A stretch of DNA of 64,000 bases from Algoriphagus zhangzhouensis (GTDB lineage Bacteria > Bacteroidota > Bacteroidia > Cytophagales > Cyclobacteriaceae). A model generated the notes under the pieces. That model worked only from the letters and a program-made list of their open reading frames with translations. It did not search any database and was not told the origin of the DNA. Below, piece by piece: positions 35,291 through 45,500 of the stretch; positions within the stretch are counted from its first letter, which is position 1, and each line of letters starts with the position of its first letter. The DNA is taken from contig NZ_FRXN01000002.1 in NCBI RefSeq assembly GCF_900148515.1, positions 496,001-560,000 on the forward strand, written 5' to 3'. The position numbers and the translations under genes were made by a program.

Positions 35291-35899
35291 ATGGCAAAAC
35301 CGCTTTTTTCAACACTATTCATCTTATTTTCAAGCATTTCTATTGCACTTTCACAAGCTGAATTTAAGGCTGATTACCCTCAAAAAGTCAATGAAATTCT
35401 CGCAAAAAGTTTAAAATTTCCCGCCGAATCTCGTCAAAAAAGAGAAGGCGGGAACATACTTCTTTCGATAAAAATAGATTCAAAAGGGATGCTGGATAGC
35501 GTCTTTGTTTTGGAAGAAAGTCATGCACCATTGATGAATGAAGTGATGAAATCTGTTGCAATTTTAAAAGAAAACTGGGAGCCCGAATACCTAGAAGGAC
35601 GTGAATTTGATACTAAATATTTGTTGAATTTTAACTTCAAATCTGAGTTGGCTAGAGGAAGGCCAATTAGCTATAAAACTGCAGTTTCAAAATTAATTGA
35701 AAAGGAAAAATACCAAGAAGCAATGGAAGAAATAGAGCGTTTGATAGCAGAAAATCCTTATGACCCAGAACTCTATTTTTTAAGATCTCAAGTCTATAAT
35801 AATACTGGAGAGACTACGAAATTTCAAGAGGATTTTATGAAGACTCGGTACCTAAAAAAAGAGATGCTTAGTACAGTAATTATTCAAGCAGTAAGGTAG
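35291..35899 (+). CDS. Exported TonB-C-like/TPR protein
   Basis: A 202-residue protein with a signal peptide ending ALSQ. Residues 30-120 resemble a TonB C-terminal fold (KSLKFPAESRQKREGGNILLSIKIDSKGMLDSVFVLEESHAPLMNEVMKSVAIL), and residues 130-180 form a TPR-like helix pair (AVSKLIEKEKYQEAMEEIERLIAENPYDPELYFLRSQVYNNTGE). The protein at 48841-49452 has the same architecture and is a probable paralog. There is no N-terminal anchor, so it is not a classical TonB. Confidence 0.6.
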   Translation: MAKPLFSTLFILFSSISIALSQAEFKADYPQKVNEILAKSLKFPAESRQKREGGNILLSIKIDSKGMLDSVFVLEESHAPLMNEVMKSVAILKENWEPEYLEGREFDTKYLLNFNFKSELARGRPISYKTAVSKLIEKEKYQEAMEEIERLIAENPYDPELYFLRSQVYNNTGETTKFQEDFMKTRYLKKEMLSTVIIQAVR

Positions 35900-36100
35900 T
35901 TTTAAGAAGGTATTGAGTGACCAAAATCAATCCTAATTCACCTCTTTTTAGAGAAAATTAAACAGTATTTTTAGACTATATTTTTTCATTATACAATGAT
36001 CATAAAAACAGAAACATTTTATCCTGTAAAAAGCAATTTTTAATGCCGGGTTTTCCTTTCTTAAGGGCCAAAAAAGCCTTAAATTAGCCAATAAACCGAC

Positions 36101-37639
36101 ATTATTATCGAAAGTTCAAAAAGCGCCCAACCTTCCTTTTTCAAAAGCATTCAACCTTGGGTTTTCTTCCCTTCAGCTGCTTTAATTCTCATCTTTGTCA
36201 CCCTTACTTTGATCTTTCAAGAATCCGTCGGATCCTTGTTTGAATCATTGCAGGCACTGATCTCACAGGACTTTGGCTGGCTCTATGTAATTGCCGTCAA
36301 TGTGGTCCTTGTTTTCTGTATTTTCCTGGGATTTGGCAAGTTCAAAACTATCCGTCTCGGAGGCCCTAAAGCCAAACCAGAATTCAGCACTTTTGCTTGG
36401 CTCAGCATGCTCTTTAATGCAGGGATCGGATTGGTATTGATGTTCTACGCAGTAGCAGAACCCATCAGTCATTTTACCAATCCTCCGATAGGCGAAGCTG
36501 GAACTTTGACCGCCGCCAAAAATGCATTAAATCTTTCCTATTTGCACTGGGGTCTTCATGGCTGGGGAGTCTATGCATTAATGGGATTGGCCATTGCATT
36601 TTTTACTTACAATCGAGGTCTTCCTTTGGGAGTAAGATGGATCCTTTATCCCATTTTGGGCGACAAACTGAAAGGTCCAATCGGCCATTTTATCGACACT
36701 ATGGCAGTAGTAGCCACCATGTTTGGACTAGCTACTACCTTGGGATTGGGGATTCAGCATATCAATTCCGGAATGAATTACCTCTTTGGGGTCAAAGAAA
36801 GCCCGGAAGTTCAAGTAATCCTTATTGGAATCATCACTATTTGTGCCACTATCTCAGTAGTTTCTGGTCTTCATAATGGGATCCAGCTTCTCAGTAAAAT
36901 CGCTTCATTTATGGCGATTATCCTGATGGCATTTATGCTTATTGTTGGACCAACCTTGTTTATTATTGGGTCTACAGTCCAAAGTACAGGATTCTATATC
37001 CAAAGCTTGATAGGTACAGCAACATGGATGGAAATCTTCCAAGGCACCCATTGGATGGATGGGTGGACCTTCTTTTATTGGGCTTGGTGGTTTGCCTGGG
37101 CGCCTTTTGTAGGACTATTTATTGCAAGAATTTCCAAAGGAAGAACAATCAGAGAATTTATTCTGGGTGTATTACTTGGTCCAACAGCAGCTAGTATTGT
37201 TTGGATTTCCATTTTTGGAAGCACTGCATTTCATGTCGAACTATTCGGAGCAGGCGGAATCAGTGAAGCAGTTCAAGAAAATATCAACACTGGTTTATAT
37301 ACTCTCCTTCAAATGTTCCCGCTTCCCTATGTCAGTATCCTATTTGTGGTAATGGCAGGAGTAATTTTCTTTGTCACGTCCTCAGATAGCGGATCCTTAG
37401 TCATTGATTTTATCACGAGCGGTGGAAAAGATGACACTCCGGTGAAACTGAGAATTTTCTGGGCATTGACCGAAGGAGCAGTTGCTTCGGTTCTTGTTTT
37501 AGGTGGTGGATTAATCGCCTTGCAAACAGGATCTTTGGTCACGGGCTTACCAGTTTGTGTCCTAATGCTCCTAGTTTGCTACTCAGTAAACAAAGCCTTG
37601 AAAAAATATATGGAAGAGAAAAAAGAAAGCCAGGAATAA
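36101..37639 (+). CDS. BCCT-family betaine/choline/carnitine transporter
   Basis: A protein of about 512 residues with 12 hydrophobic spans and the family signatures NAGIGLVLMFYAVAEPISHF, NLSYLHWGLHGWGVYALMGL and FFYWAWWFAWAPFVGLFIARISKGRTIREF, the tryptophan-rich segment that forms the substrate site. The coding similarity, including span 1 (IQPWVFFPSAALILIFVTLTLIF), begins upstream of the first ATG/GTG/TTG start. The start given here is an ATT at 36101; a TTG at 36209 would remove most of span 1. Choline or glycine betaine is the likely cargo, given the betA gene that faces it. Confidence 0.82.
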   Translation: MIIESSKSAQPSFFKSIQPWVFFPSAALILIFVTLTLIFQESVGSLFESLQALISQDFGWLYVIAVNVVLVFCIFLGFGKFKTIRLGGPKAKPEFSTFAWLSMLFNAGIGLVLMFYAVAEPISHFTNPPIGEAGTLTAAKNALNLSYLHWGLHGWGVYALMGLAIAFFTYNRGLPLGVRWILYPILGDKLKGPIGHFIDTMAVVATMFGLATTLGLGIQHINSGMNYLFGVKESPEVQVILIGIITICATISVVSGLHNGIQLLSKIASFMAIILMAFMLIVGPTLFIIGSTVQSTGFYIQSLIGTATWMEIFQGTHWMDGWTFFYWAWWFAWAPFVGLFIARISKGRTIREFILGVLLGPTAASIVWISIFGSTAFHVELFGAGGISEAVQENINTGLYTLLQMFPLPYVSILFVVMAGVIFFVTSSDSGSLVIDFITSGGKDDTPVKLRIFWALTEGAVASVLVLGGGLIALQTGSLVTGLPVCVLMLLVCYSVNKALKKYMEEKKESQE

Positions 37640-37666
37640 GAAATCCCTGGCCTTTAATTGCTACTC

Positions 37667-37701
37667 AAAGCTCTTCAAAATTGAATTTGAAGAGCTTTTT
37701 T
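37667..37701. terminator. Terminator between BCCT and betA
   Basis: AAAGCTCTTCAAA (37667-37679) pairs with TTTGAAGAGCTTT (37686-37698) and is followed by T residues on the plus strand. It lies between convergent genes. Confidence 0.88.
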
Positions 37702-37710
37702 CACGCTTGA

Positions 37711-39351
37711 TTAATCTTGCTTTTTGTAAAAAGGAACGTGCTCAGGCTCGAGCGGCTTATTTCCCAAAATGATATCAGCAGCTTTCTCAGCAACCATCAT
37801 GACTGGTGAATAAATATTCCCATTCGTCACGTAAGGAAAAACAGAAGCATCCACTACTCGTAGATTTTCCACCCCATGAACTTTCAAGGTTTTCGGGTCA
37901 GTCACATCCATTGGTCCGACACCCATTCTACAGGTAGCACAAGGATGATATGCGCTTTCTCCTTCTTTGGCTACAAAATCTAGGATCTCTTCATCAGTCT
38001 GAACGTCCTTTCCAGGAGACAATTCTTCTCCTCTCAATTCTCCCATTGCCTGGGTTTCAATGATTTTTCTGGAAAGCCGAATCGCTTCTATCCATTCTTT
38101 CTTTTCTTTCTCGGTAGAGAGGTAATTGAAAAGGATACTTGGATATTCTGTAGGGTCAGCTGATTTGATTTTCACCCGACCTCTCACGTCAGTATTCATA
38201 GGTCCGACATGAAGTTGGAAGCCATGTCCTTCTTTAGGAGCGGATCCATCATATCTGATTGCAATTGGCAAGAAGTGAAACTGTAGGTTTGGATATTCTA
38301 CTTCATCATTCCCTCTAATAAAACCACCTGCCTCAAAATGATTAGAAGCACCGACACCTTTCTTTCTAAACAACCAGTCGAAACCAATTTTTGGTGCTCT
38401 CCAAGGGCTCAGTGAAGGATACATACTCACCGGTTTTTTGCAAGCCCACTGAACATATACTTCCAAGTGATCTTGAAGATCTTCTCCTACGCCAGGCAAA
38501 TCATGGACTACAGGAATCCCCAAACTTTTCAAATGCTCAGCATTTCCTACTCCAGAAACTTGCAAAAGCTGAGGAGAATTGATAGCCCCTCCACAGGAGA
38601 TGATCTCTTTCCCGTAGACTTGCTTGATTTTTCCTCCCTGCTTGTATTCAACTCCAACTGCCTTCTTTCCTTCAAACAAAATCCTCAAAACAGTCGCTTG
38701 AGTTTCTACATGTAGGTTTTTGCGCTGATCCTTGATAGGATGAATATATGCTCGAGCTGCATTGAGCCTTCTAGAATTGTAGATCGTCTGGTCAAACTTG
38801 CCGAAGCCTTCTTGCTGATACCCATTCACGTCATCGGTCAAAGGATAGCCAGCTTCTTGAACTGATTCAAAAAAGGCATCAAAAAGAGGATTATCACATT
38901 CAGGAGTCGTCAATTTCAGATTCCCTTCGTTACCTCTATAATCATCTCCTCCAATCAATCTCTCTTCTACTCTTTTGAAATAAGGAAGACAATGTGCATA
39001 ATCCCAATCCTCCAATCCTTCATCTTTGGACCACTTTTCGAAATCCATGGCATTTCCACGAATCCAAATCATACCATTGATACAGGAAGAGCCACCCAAA
39101 ACTTTTCCTCTCGGCTGAGCAATTCTTCGATTGTTCATGTGGGGCTCTGGATCAGAAGAATACCCCCAATTGTAGTTGGTACCTGTCAAAAGGTAAGTCA
39201 ATGCTGCCGGCATGTGGATTCTAAAATCCCATTTATAATCCGGTCGACCAGCTTCTAAGACTAGGACTTGATTTGCTGAATTTTCACTAAGTCGATTGGT
39301 GAGAACGGCACCAGCAGAGCCTCCACCAACAATGATATAATCGTACGTCAT
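37711..39351 (-). CDS. betA: Choline dehydrogenase (GMC oxidoreductase)
   Basis: A 546-residue FAD enzyme starting at the ATG at 39351. The FAD motif is YIIVGGGSAGAVLTNRLSE. Segments that closely follow E. coli BetA include MPAALTYLLTGTNYNWGY, EPHMNNRRIAQPRGKVLGGSSCINGM, GVGASNHFEAGGFIRG and AYHPCATCRMGVGPMDV. It oxidises choline to betaine aldehyde, and BetA can carry the second step to glycine betaine. No separate aldehyde dehydrogenase is in the window. It lies 63 bases downstream of the phosphodiesterase gene on the same strand and faces a BCCT transporter. Confidence 0.93.
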   Translation of the reverse strand: MTYDYIIVGGGSAGAVLTNRLSENSANQVLVLEAGRPDYKWDFRIHMPAALTYLLTGTNYNWGYSSDPEPHMNNRRIAQPRGKVLGGSSCINGMIWIRGNAMDFEKWSKDEGLEDWDYAHCLPYFKRVEERLIGGDDYRGNEGNLKLTTPECDNPLFDAFFESVQEAGYPLTDDVNGYQQEGFGKFDQTIYNSRRLNAARAYIHPIKDQRKNLHVETQATVLRILFEGKKAVGVEYKQGGKIKQVYGKEIISCGGAINSPQLLQVSGVGNAEHLKSLGIPVVHDLPGVGEDLQDHLEVYVQWACKKPVSMYPSLSPWRAPKIGFDWLFRKKGVGASNHFEAGGFIRGNDEVEYPNLQFHFLPIAIRYDGSAPKEGHGFQLHVGPMNTDVRGRVKIKSADPTEYPSILFNYLSTEKEKKEWIEAIRLSRKIIETQAMGELRGEELSPGKDVQTDEEILDFVAKEGESAYHPCATCRMGVGPMDVTDPKTLKVHGVENLRVVDASVFPYVTNGNIYSPVMMVAEKAADIILGNKPLEPEHVPFYKKQD

Positions 39352-39414
39352 CAATCGTATTTATTTCCATGAATAAGATAGACAAGGTCTCCTTGCTTGA
39401 GCTTGAATCTAATC

Positions 39415-40665
39415 TTAATTTGTCTCTTCAATAATCCAATAATTCAAATAACCAGAAGGTGTTTCCAACACAATTTTGTAGAAATCAGAATCCAAACCTT
39501 CGGTTGAAAAGGAGAATTTACCATCTTTTAGATTTGCTTCCCCCATTGATTTATATGTGTCTTTACCTCCAGTTTTGAATTCGTTTGTTGTGCTCACCCA
39601 AACCTGACCTTTTTCTGCTTGAGAAAGCGAATGCCATGTCAAATCGATGGAATCTCCAGCTTTAACAGCCTTCAATTGGCTAGCATCTACCTCCCCAATG
39701 AAAGGAACTCCATCTAGTTCCATTGCCTCTTCTTTAGGGATTTCAAGGTTTAGGAAATTAGCGATGGAAGGCAAAATATCTACTGTTTGTCCTCTCTCTG
39801 CAAAGTGAGCATTCAAATCTTCCGCATTCGTAGCGATCCAAATACTTCTCTCTCTATCACTCTGACCTCCATGTCCATAGCCATCATCCCCTCTTCCATG
39901 ATCCGTGGTGATCACGATCAACCAGTCCTCATTGAAGTTTGCTTCTCTTTCCATGATTGCATCCCAGACTCTTCCAATTTGGACATCAGCTTTTTCTACT
40001 GCATCGACGAATTGTGGGCTATTTCCAAACATATGAGACATATCATCTGTAAACTCTAGATACATCCAAGAAAGATCCGGGGCGTTTTCACTAATTGCTT
40101 TAGCGGCAGCTTTGGAAACTTCCTCGTCAATATTATGGATGAAAATTCTTTCATCATCATGTGGATATTTGACAGTATCCAATTCCAAACCATCGAAATG
40201 GTAATCGAAAGTCAATCCACCCGTTTGAGGAAGTTCTGCCCCAGCCAATTTGGTTCTATTATCCAACCAAGTGGAGAAAATCCCAATAGATTTATCTGGA
40301 TGCTGGTCCTTGAACAACCTAAATATTGTCGGATAATGATAGTTTGGGTCTTTGATACTATTTCCCCAAACGTTGTGCTTGTTTGTCCAAACCCCTGTCA
40401 ATACTGAATTGTATCCAACTGCAGAAATCGTAGGCGTTTGGCTATAGCCATCTTTTTCACCTCCCATGGTAGCTCGCATGAACCCACCTTCTGCAATGAT
40501 TTTATCCAAATTTGGAGTTGCAACAGAATCTATGACATCATCAGGGATCCCATCAACAATTACAAAGAGTACTTTTTTTTCAACTGACTCTTCCTTTTTT
40601 TCTGGAGTAGAGCAACCCTGAAATAGCAATATGCCGGAGCAAATTGCCCAAATAAATTTCTTCAT
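39415..40665 (-). CDS. Alkaline-phosphatase-superfamily phosphodiesterase lipoprotein
   Basis: A 416-residue lipoprotein (FQGCSTPEKK). The catalytic core resembles nucleotide pyrophosphatase/phosphodiesterase enzymes: metal-binding Asp in LFVIVDGIPDDV, a nucleophile in QTPTISAVGYNSVLTG (Thr or Ser), a DDMSHMFG metal motif and TTDHGRGDDGYGHGG. A C-terminal fibronectin-like tail (from about residue 330) follows. Enzymes of this class hydrolyse phosphodiesters, including choline phosphoesters such as glycerophosphocholine, but the substrate is inferred. It lies between susD and betA. Confidence 0.83.
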   Translation of the reverse strand: MKKFIWAICSGILLFQGCSTPEKKEESVEKKVLFVIVDGIPDDVIDSVATPNLDKIIAEGGFMRATMGGEKDGYSQTPTISAVGYNSVLTGVWTNKHNVWGNSIKDPNYHYPTIFRLFKDQHPDKSIGIFSTWLDNRTKLAGAELPQTGGLTFDYHFDGLELDTVKYPHDDERIFIHNIDEEVSKAAAKAISENAPDLSWMYLEFTDDMSHMFGNSPQFVDAVEKADVQIGRVWDAIMEREANFNEDWLIVITTDHGRGDDGYGHGGQSDRERSIWIATNAEDLNAHFAERGQTVDILPSIANFLNLEIPKEEAMELDGVPFIGEVDASQLKAVKAGDSIDLTWHSLSQAEKGQVWVSTTNEFKTGGKDTYKSMGEANLKDGKFSFSTEGLDSDFYKIVLETPSGYLNYWIIEETN

Positions 40666-40689
40666 TTCGTTGTGTGTAGAACTTTAGAA

Positions 40690-40712
40690 AGCCCGGAGGT
40701 ACTCCCCGGGCT
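40690..40712 (-). promoter_or_regulatory. Intercistronic hairpin between susD and the phosphodiesterase
   Basis: AGCCCGG (40690-40696) pairs with CCGGGCT (40706-40712), with extra pairing past a one-base bulge. No T run follows on the minus strand, so it may protect the upstream mRNA rather than end transcription. Confidence 0.5.
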
Positions 40713-40733
40713 CATATTGGTTTCTAATTTAAA

Positions 40734-42530
40734 TTAATCCCACCCAAAAATCTGAGTAAGATTCGGGTTAAGTGTCACTTGCTGGATAGGAACCGGTCTG
40801 TAATAATACTTCGGCTCTTCAAAGGTTCTGGTTTTTGTTTCGGTAACCATATTTCCTCCGTTTTCCCCATTCTCTAAGAATACTCCAACATTTTCATCGA
40901 TAGTTCCTGCTTTGTAATAGATCAAATCAACACCCAGGCTATTTTGCTCTTTTTCATCTCCTACAGGAATATCTGCATCTTTATTGATCAAAATGATGTC
41001 TTCAATACCGTCTCCAGTCATGTCATATTTTCCAAGACCAGGGAAATACATTCCTTGAGGAATTTCAGCTAGAAGCTGACCAGCATTCCATCTCATCAAG
41101 TCATCATAACGATAGCCTTCCATGGCCATTTCAATTCTTCTTTCTCTTCTGATTTCCAACAAAACACCTTGATTGGAACCAGAAACTTGAGAATATTTAT
41201 CAACAAGGAATTGATCAGGATTAGCATTGGCTTCTGCCATAGTCAAAGCTGGCATTCCAGCTCTAGTTCTTAGCACATTGATTGTCGCATCAAGATCCGA
41301 TTGACTTAGCGTATTCAATTCAGCTTTTGCTTCTGCCAAAGTCAACAATACTTCTGCATATCTGTAAACTGCAAAGTCAACACTCGCAACATCAATGTTA
41401 TCCACCGTGTTTTTATAGCCTTTGATTTGATGATAACCCGTGAAGTTTTTGTTCAAAGTTTGAATGTATGGCGTCGAATTTGGAGCCAAAATCCATCCTG
41501 GATATGCGACAGTCTGTGCTAGTCTAGGATCTCTATTTTGGAACTCCTCTACAAAAGTCATCTCTTTATATCCATCAATATCAGTATAAGGAGTCCCGTC
41601 TGCCATCAAGTAAGTCATGACTAAATCACGGGAAGGAGACTGCTCATAATCCCCAAAAATTCCTCGATTATTATCACTGCTTCTGTCTTTGTTGACATCG
41701 TAAGCATTATTCAGAATCACTTCAGGATTTCCGGTCAAATTTGTACTGGTAAACAAAGTTCCGTAGTCACTTTGAGGATTTCCTGTCATGTAAATAGAAA
41801 ACATTCCAGACTCCATGATTTCTGTCGCCTGATCCACAGCCATCTGCAAGAAAGAATCTGCAGATGCCTCCAATCCTAACTCAGAATGGTATTTTCTATA
41901 CGTTCCTTCATACAAAGCAACTCTTGCAAAGAACGCTTTCACAGCATATAAATCTGGAGTTCCTTGAGGAACTGACTCTCTTACATTTGCTACTGCAAAT
42001 TCTAGATCTTCAATCACATTTGCCATCACGACATCTCTTGGATCACGAGCTTTGTAAAGATCTTCATCACCCGGATTCAACGTCTTGTCATACCATGGCA
42101 CATCAGAATAACGCTGGACCATGTCAAAATAGAAATAAGCTCTGTAATACCTCGCCAAACCAACATAGTGAGAAACTACCTCATCAGAAGTTGAAGTTTC
42201 TGCTTTTCCATAATTGTCCAGAAAGTAATTGATATTTCTTAATCGGCCCCAATTCCAACCACTGGTCACAGTTTGGGAAGATGGAGTACCTGTCATGATA
42301 TTTTTGATTTCCACAGCTGCTGTGGTAGCCATATTGTCGCTGCTTTGGTCATCCAAAAAGCTGCCTCTACCAGGCATGGATAACAAACCATTGACATAAA
42401 GCTCAAGATCTTGCTCTGTTTTGAAAAACTCTTCAGGAGCTACAGATGTTTGAGGATATCTGTCCAAGAAATCTTCTTGGCAAGATGATAAGGCAAACAT
42501 CGCCCCGATTATTACTATATATTTTTTCAT
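40734..42530 (-). CDS. SusD/RagB-family outer-membrane nutrient-binding lipoprotein
   Basis: A 598-residue lipoprotein (ALSSCQEDFLDRYPQTSVAPEEFF). SusD hallmarks are YYRAYFYFDMVQRYSDVPWYDKTL, FARVALYEGTYRKYHSELG, YRYAEVLLTLAEAKAELN, VLRTRAGMPALT and IRRERRIEMAMEGYRYDDLMRWNAG. It captures a ligand at the cell surface for import by the SusC channel, whose gene ends 17 bases upstream. The ligand is not visible in the sequence; neighbours suggest a phosphate-containing compound. Confidence 0.93.
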   Translation of the reverse strand: MKKYIVIIGAMFALSSCQEDFLDRYPQTSVAPEEFFKTEQDLELYVNGLLSMPGRGSFLDDQSSDNMATTAAVEIKNIMTGTPSSQTVTSGWNWGRLRNINYFLDNYGKAETSTSDEVVSHYVGLARYYRAYFYFDMVQRYSDVPWYDKTLNPGDEDLYKARDPRDVVMANVIEDLEFAVANVRESVPQGTPDLYAVKAFFARVALYEGTYRKYHSELGLEASADSFLQMAVDQATEIMESGMFSIYMTGNPQSDYGTLFTSTNLTGNPEVILNNAYDVNKDRSSDNNRGIFGDYEQSPSRDLVMTYLMADGTPYTDIDGYKEMTFVEEFQNRDPRLAQTVAYPGWILAPNSTPYIQTLNKNFTGYHQIKGYKNTVDNIDVASVDFAVYRYAEVLLTLAEAKAELNTLSQSDLDATINVLRTRAGMPALTMAEANANPDQFLVDKYSQVSGSNQGVLLEIRRERRIEMAMEGYRYDDLMRWNAGQLLAEIPQGMYFPGLGKYDMTGDGIEDIILINKDADIPVGDEKEQNSLGVDLIYYKAGTIDENVGVFLENGENGGNMVTETKTRTFEEPKYYYRPVPIQQVTLNPNLTQIFGWD

Positions 42531-42547
42531 GATTTTATCCTTCTTAA

Positions 42548-45500
42548 TTATAAATCGATATTAACCCCAAATGATAATTTGCGCTGGAATGGATAAGCCC
42601 ATCCATAGCCATCATTGATTGCTTCAGGATCTATAAATTTCTTGATGGAAGAAAACTCAAATAGGTTTTCACCGGATACAAACACTCTTACTCTATCTAC
42701 TTTGATTTTATCGGTAATTACTTCAGGGAAAGTATAGCCAAGAGTCACATTTTTGATTCTCAAATAAGCTGCGCTTAACAAGTATTTTGTCTGAGGAATA
42801 TCCAGACCAGAACCATAATTGTTATCTGCCAACCAAGACTGAAGAATTGGATATTCTGAATCCAAATTAGCCTCTGCTAATCCAGCATCGATATAGGATT
42901 GAGAATGTTGAGCCATTAAGGCTTCGCTATCGGCCTGACCTCTGTAGAAGTCTAGATTCCATGGATAAACATTCGCATAGGGCTGCTGATATGGCCCCCA
43001 GAACAAGTAGTGATGAGGATAGTAATCTCTTTTTCCAACACCTTGAACAAAAACTGACAAGTCAAATCCACTCCAAGCAACATCTACATTTGCTCCATAT
43101 CTATATCTGGCAGAAGTATTTCCAATCACTTGAAGATCTTTTGGGTCATCGGTGGTCTGACCTCTTTCGATTTTGCCATCACCATCCAAGTCCACATATT
43201 TTGGCCAGCCAGGTACGATGTCCAATGCTCCCCAAGGGACAATAGCAGATTGATCCAACTGCTCGATCTCATCTTCGGATTGGAACATCCCGTCATTTAC
43301 CAATCCCCATAGCTCACCGATTTGCTGTCCTACTCGATAGTTGGAGAACAAATTCTGCTCATTTTGGAATTTGGTAATCTCAGATCTAGAGTCTGAAAGA
43401 ACCAACCTCATTCCGAAATTGACAGGGTTGGCTGTACTTCCATAAGTATCTCTATAGCCCAAAGTCAATTCAAATCCTTTGGTTCTTAAATCAGCTGCAT
43501 TTTGCTTTGGAGGACTTGTTCCCAATACACCTGGCAGCTCAACAGGATCCGTCAACATTCCTTTGGTATCCCTCACAAAGTAATCAAATGATCCAGTGAT
43601 TCGATCAGCCAGCATTCCGAAGTCCAAACCGAAGTTGGATGTTACCACCTGCTCCCAAGTGTAGAAGTTGGGATCAACAGCCAAGGAAGGAGATGAAGTG
43701 ATTATAGTTTGTCTATCACCATTGATCAAGTAACTAGATAGGCCAGTAGGCAAAGCCTGAATATATCCGAAGTCACTTACATTTTGGTTACCCAATCCAC
43801 CGTATGATGCTCTAAGCTTAAAGGTAGAAACCGTATTAGTCAAACCGGAAAAGAAATCTTCATCCATCATCAACCAAGAACCTGAAACAGAAGGGAAGAA
43901 GCCCCATCTATTGGAAGAAGGGAACCTAGATGAACCATCATATCTCCCATTCAATTCAAGTATGTACTTGTTTTTGAAAGAATAATTTGCTCTTCCGAAG
44001 ACACTTCGCGTACCGTAAGTGCTGTAAGTAGGAGTGATAAAGGCATCACCAGTTGTCAATCCGATATAAGGGAGAGAAGAGGAAATCAAAATTCTCTTTT
44101 CAGCCTGAATAGTGCTGTAGGTATAGCTCTGCTGGTTATATCCAGCTAGAATTCCGAAAGTATGGTCTCCCAATGTTTTTTCGTAGCGACCGTATAGGTC
44201 TAGAATGATATCTGACAAGTCTCCATTTCTTTCGATCACGGACCCATCACCTCCTGCAGCTCTTACATCACCAGGACCGTATCCGATATTGTATCTTCTT
44301 TGGTCTCTGTGATATTTCCATTGCTCTCTTTTGAAACTAGCATTGGCATTCACTGTCAGGTCACCATTCAAGAATGTACCAGTCGTTCTGAGAATATTGT
44401 GGAAACCAAACATATTCTCTTCGTTTTTACCTCCATCGGTCAACCTACCAGCAAGTCTACCAGCGCTAGTGTTTGCCCAAGTACCATCAGGGTTCACAGC
44501 GACATCAGTTGGCTGTAGATAGTAGATATCTGTGATGCTATTGGTTGGATCTGCTCGCTTGGTTTGATAGATATTTAGGTTGTTATCCACATTCAACCAA
44601 GGCAATGGATTAGCCGTCACTCTTGATCTCAAGGAGTATCTATCCCAATAATCATCCGCTAGTTTGTTCAAACCATTCTCATTGGTATAGTCACCAGATA
44701 CGTAATAAGAAACTGGAACTTTTCCACCACTGCTTCCACTGATGGAAAGGCTATGGTTTTGAGAGAAAGAGGATGGACTGAAGAAGTAATCATACCAGTT
44801 GTTGTTCCCCATATATGCCCAAAGATTTGGGTTGTTAGGATCCAATCGGGTATCTTCCACAGAAGGATCTTCAGATCTTTCCTTTGCCCACTGATAATGC
44901 TGATCAGAATAGTTTACATAATCCCAAGGAGTATTATTAGTAGAAGTCTCCAATACTCTGGAGTAGATATATGGATCTGTCACTGGCTCAACCAAAACTG
45001 TTGGTCTACCCCAAGAGAAATAATTATTATAACTGATCTTTTGTCTTCCTTCTTGGCCTTTTTTGGTAGTGATCAAAATCACCCCGAAAGCAGCTCTTGC
45101 TCCATAAATAGCAGCTGAGGCGGCATCTCTTAATACTGAGTAAGACTCAATATCTGATGGATTCAAACGTAGCAAGTCACTGTTGTTTCCTGCTACACCA
45201 TCAATCACGATAAGTGGACCACCCCCATTAATGGAAGTAAATCCACGAATATTAATGTTTGGAACAGATCCTGGACGACCTCCTTGATAGGTGATGTTCA
45301 GTCCAGGGCTCATTCCCTGAAGACCTTGAACCAAGTTTGCAATCGGTCTATCGATAATATCTTCACCACTTACTTGATCAACTGCACCGGTTACATTGAC
45401 TTTTCTTTGAGTGCCGTAACCAACCACCACCACTTGATCTAGAAGAGTATCTTCTTCCTTAAGGGTGATATTGATAGTCGACTGACCATCGACAGGCATC

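Noticed and set aside
35915-35932. TTGAGTGACCA...TCAA, a possible third TetR operator before the BCCT gene
   Set aside because: It resembles only the left half of the operator, has a longer spacing and lies about 170 bases from the likely start, so chance is a better explanation.
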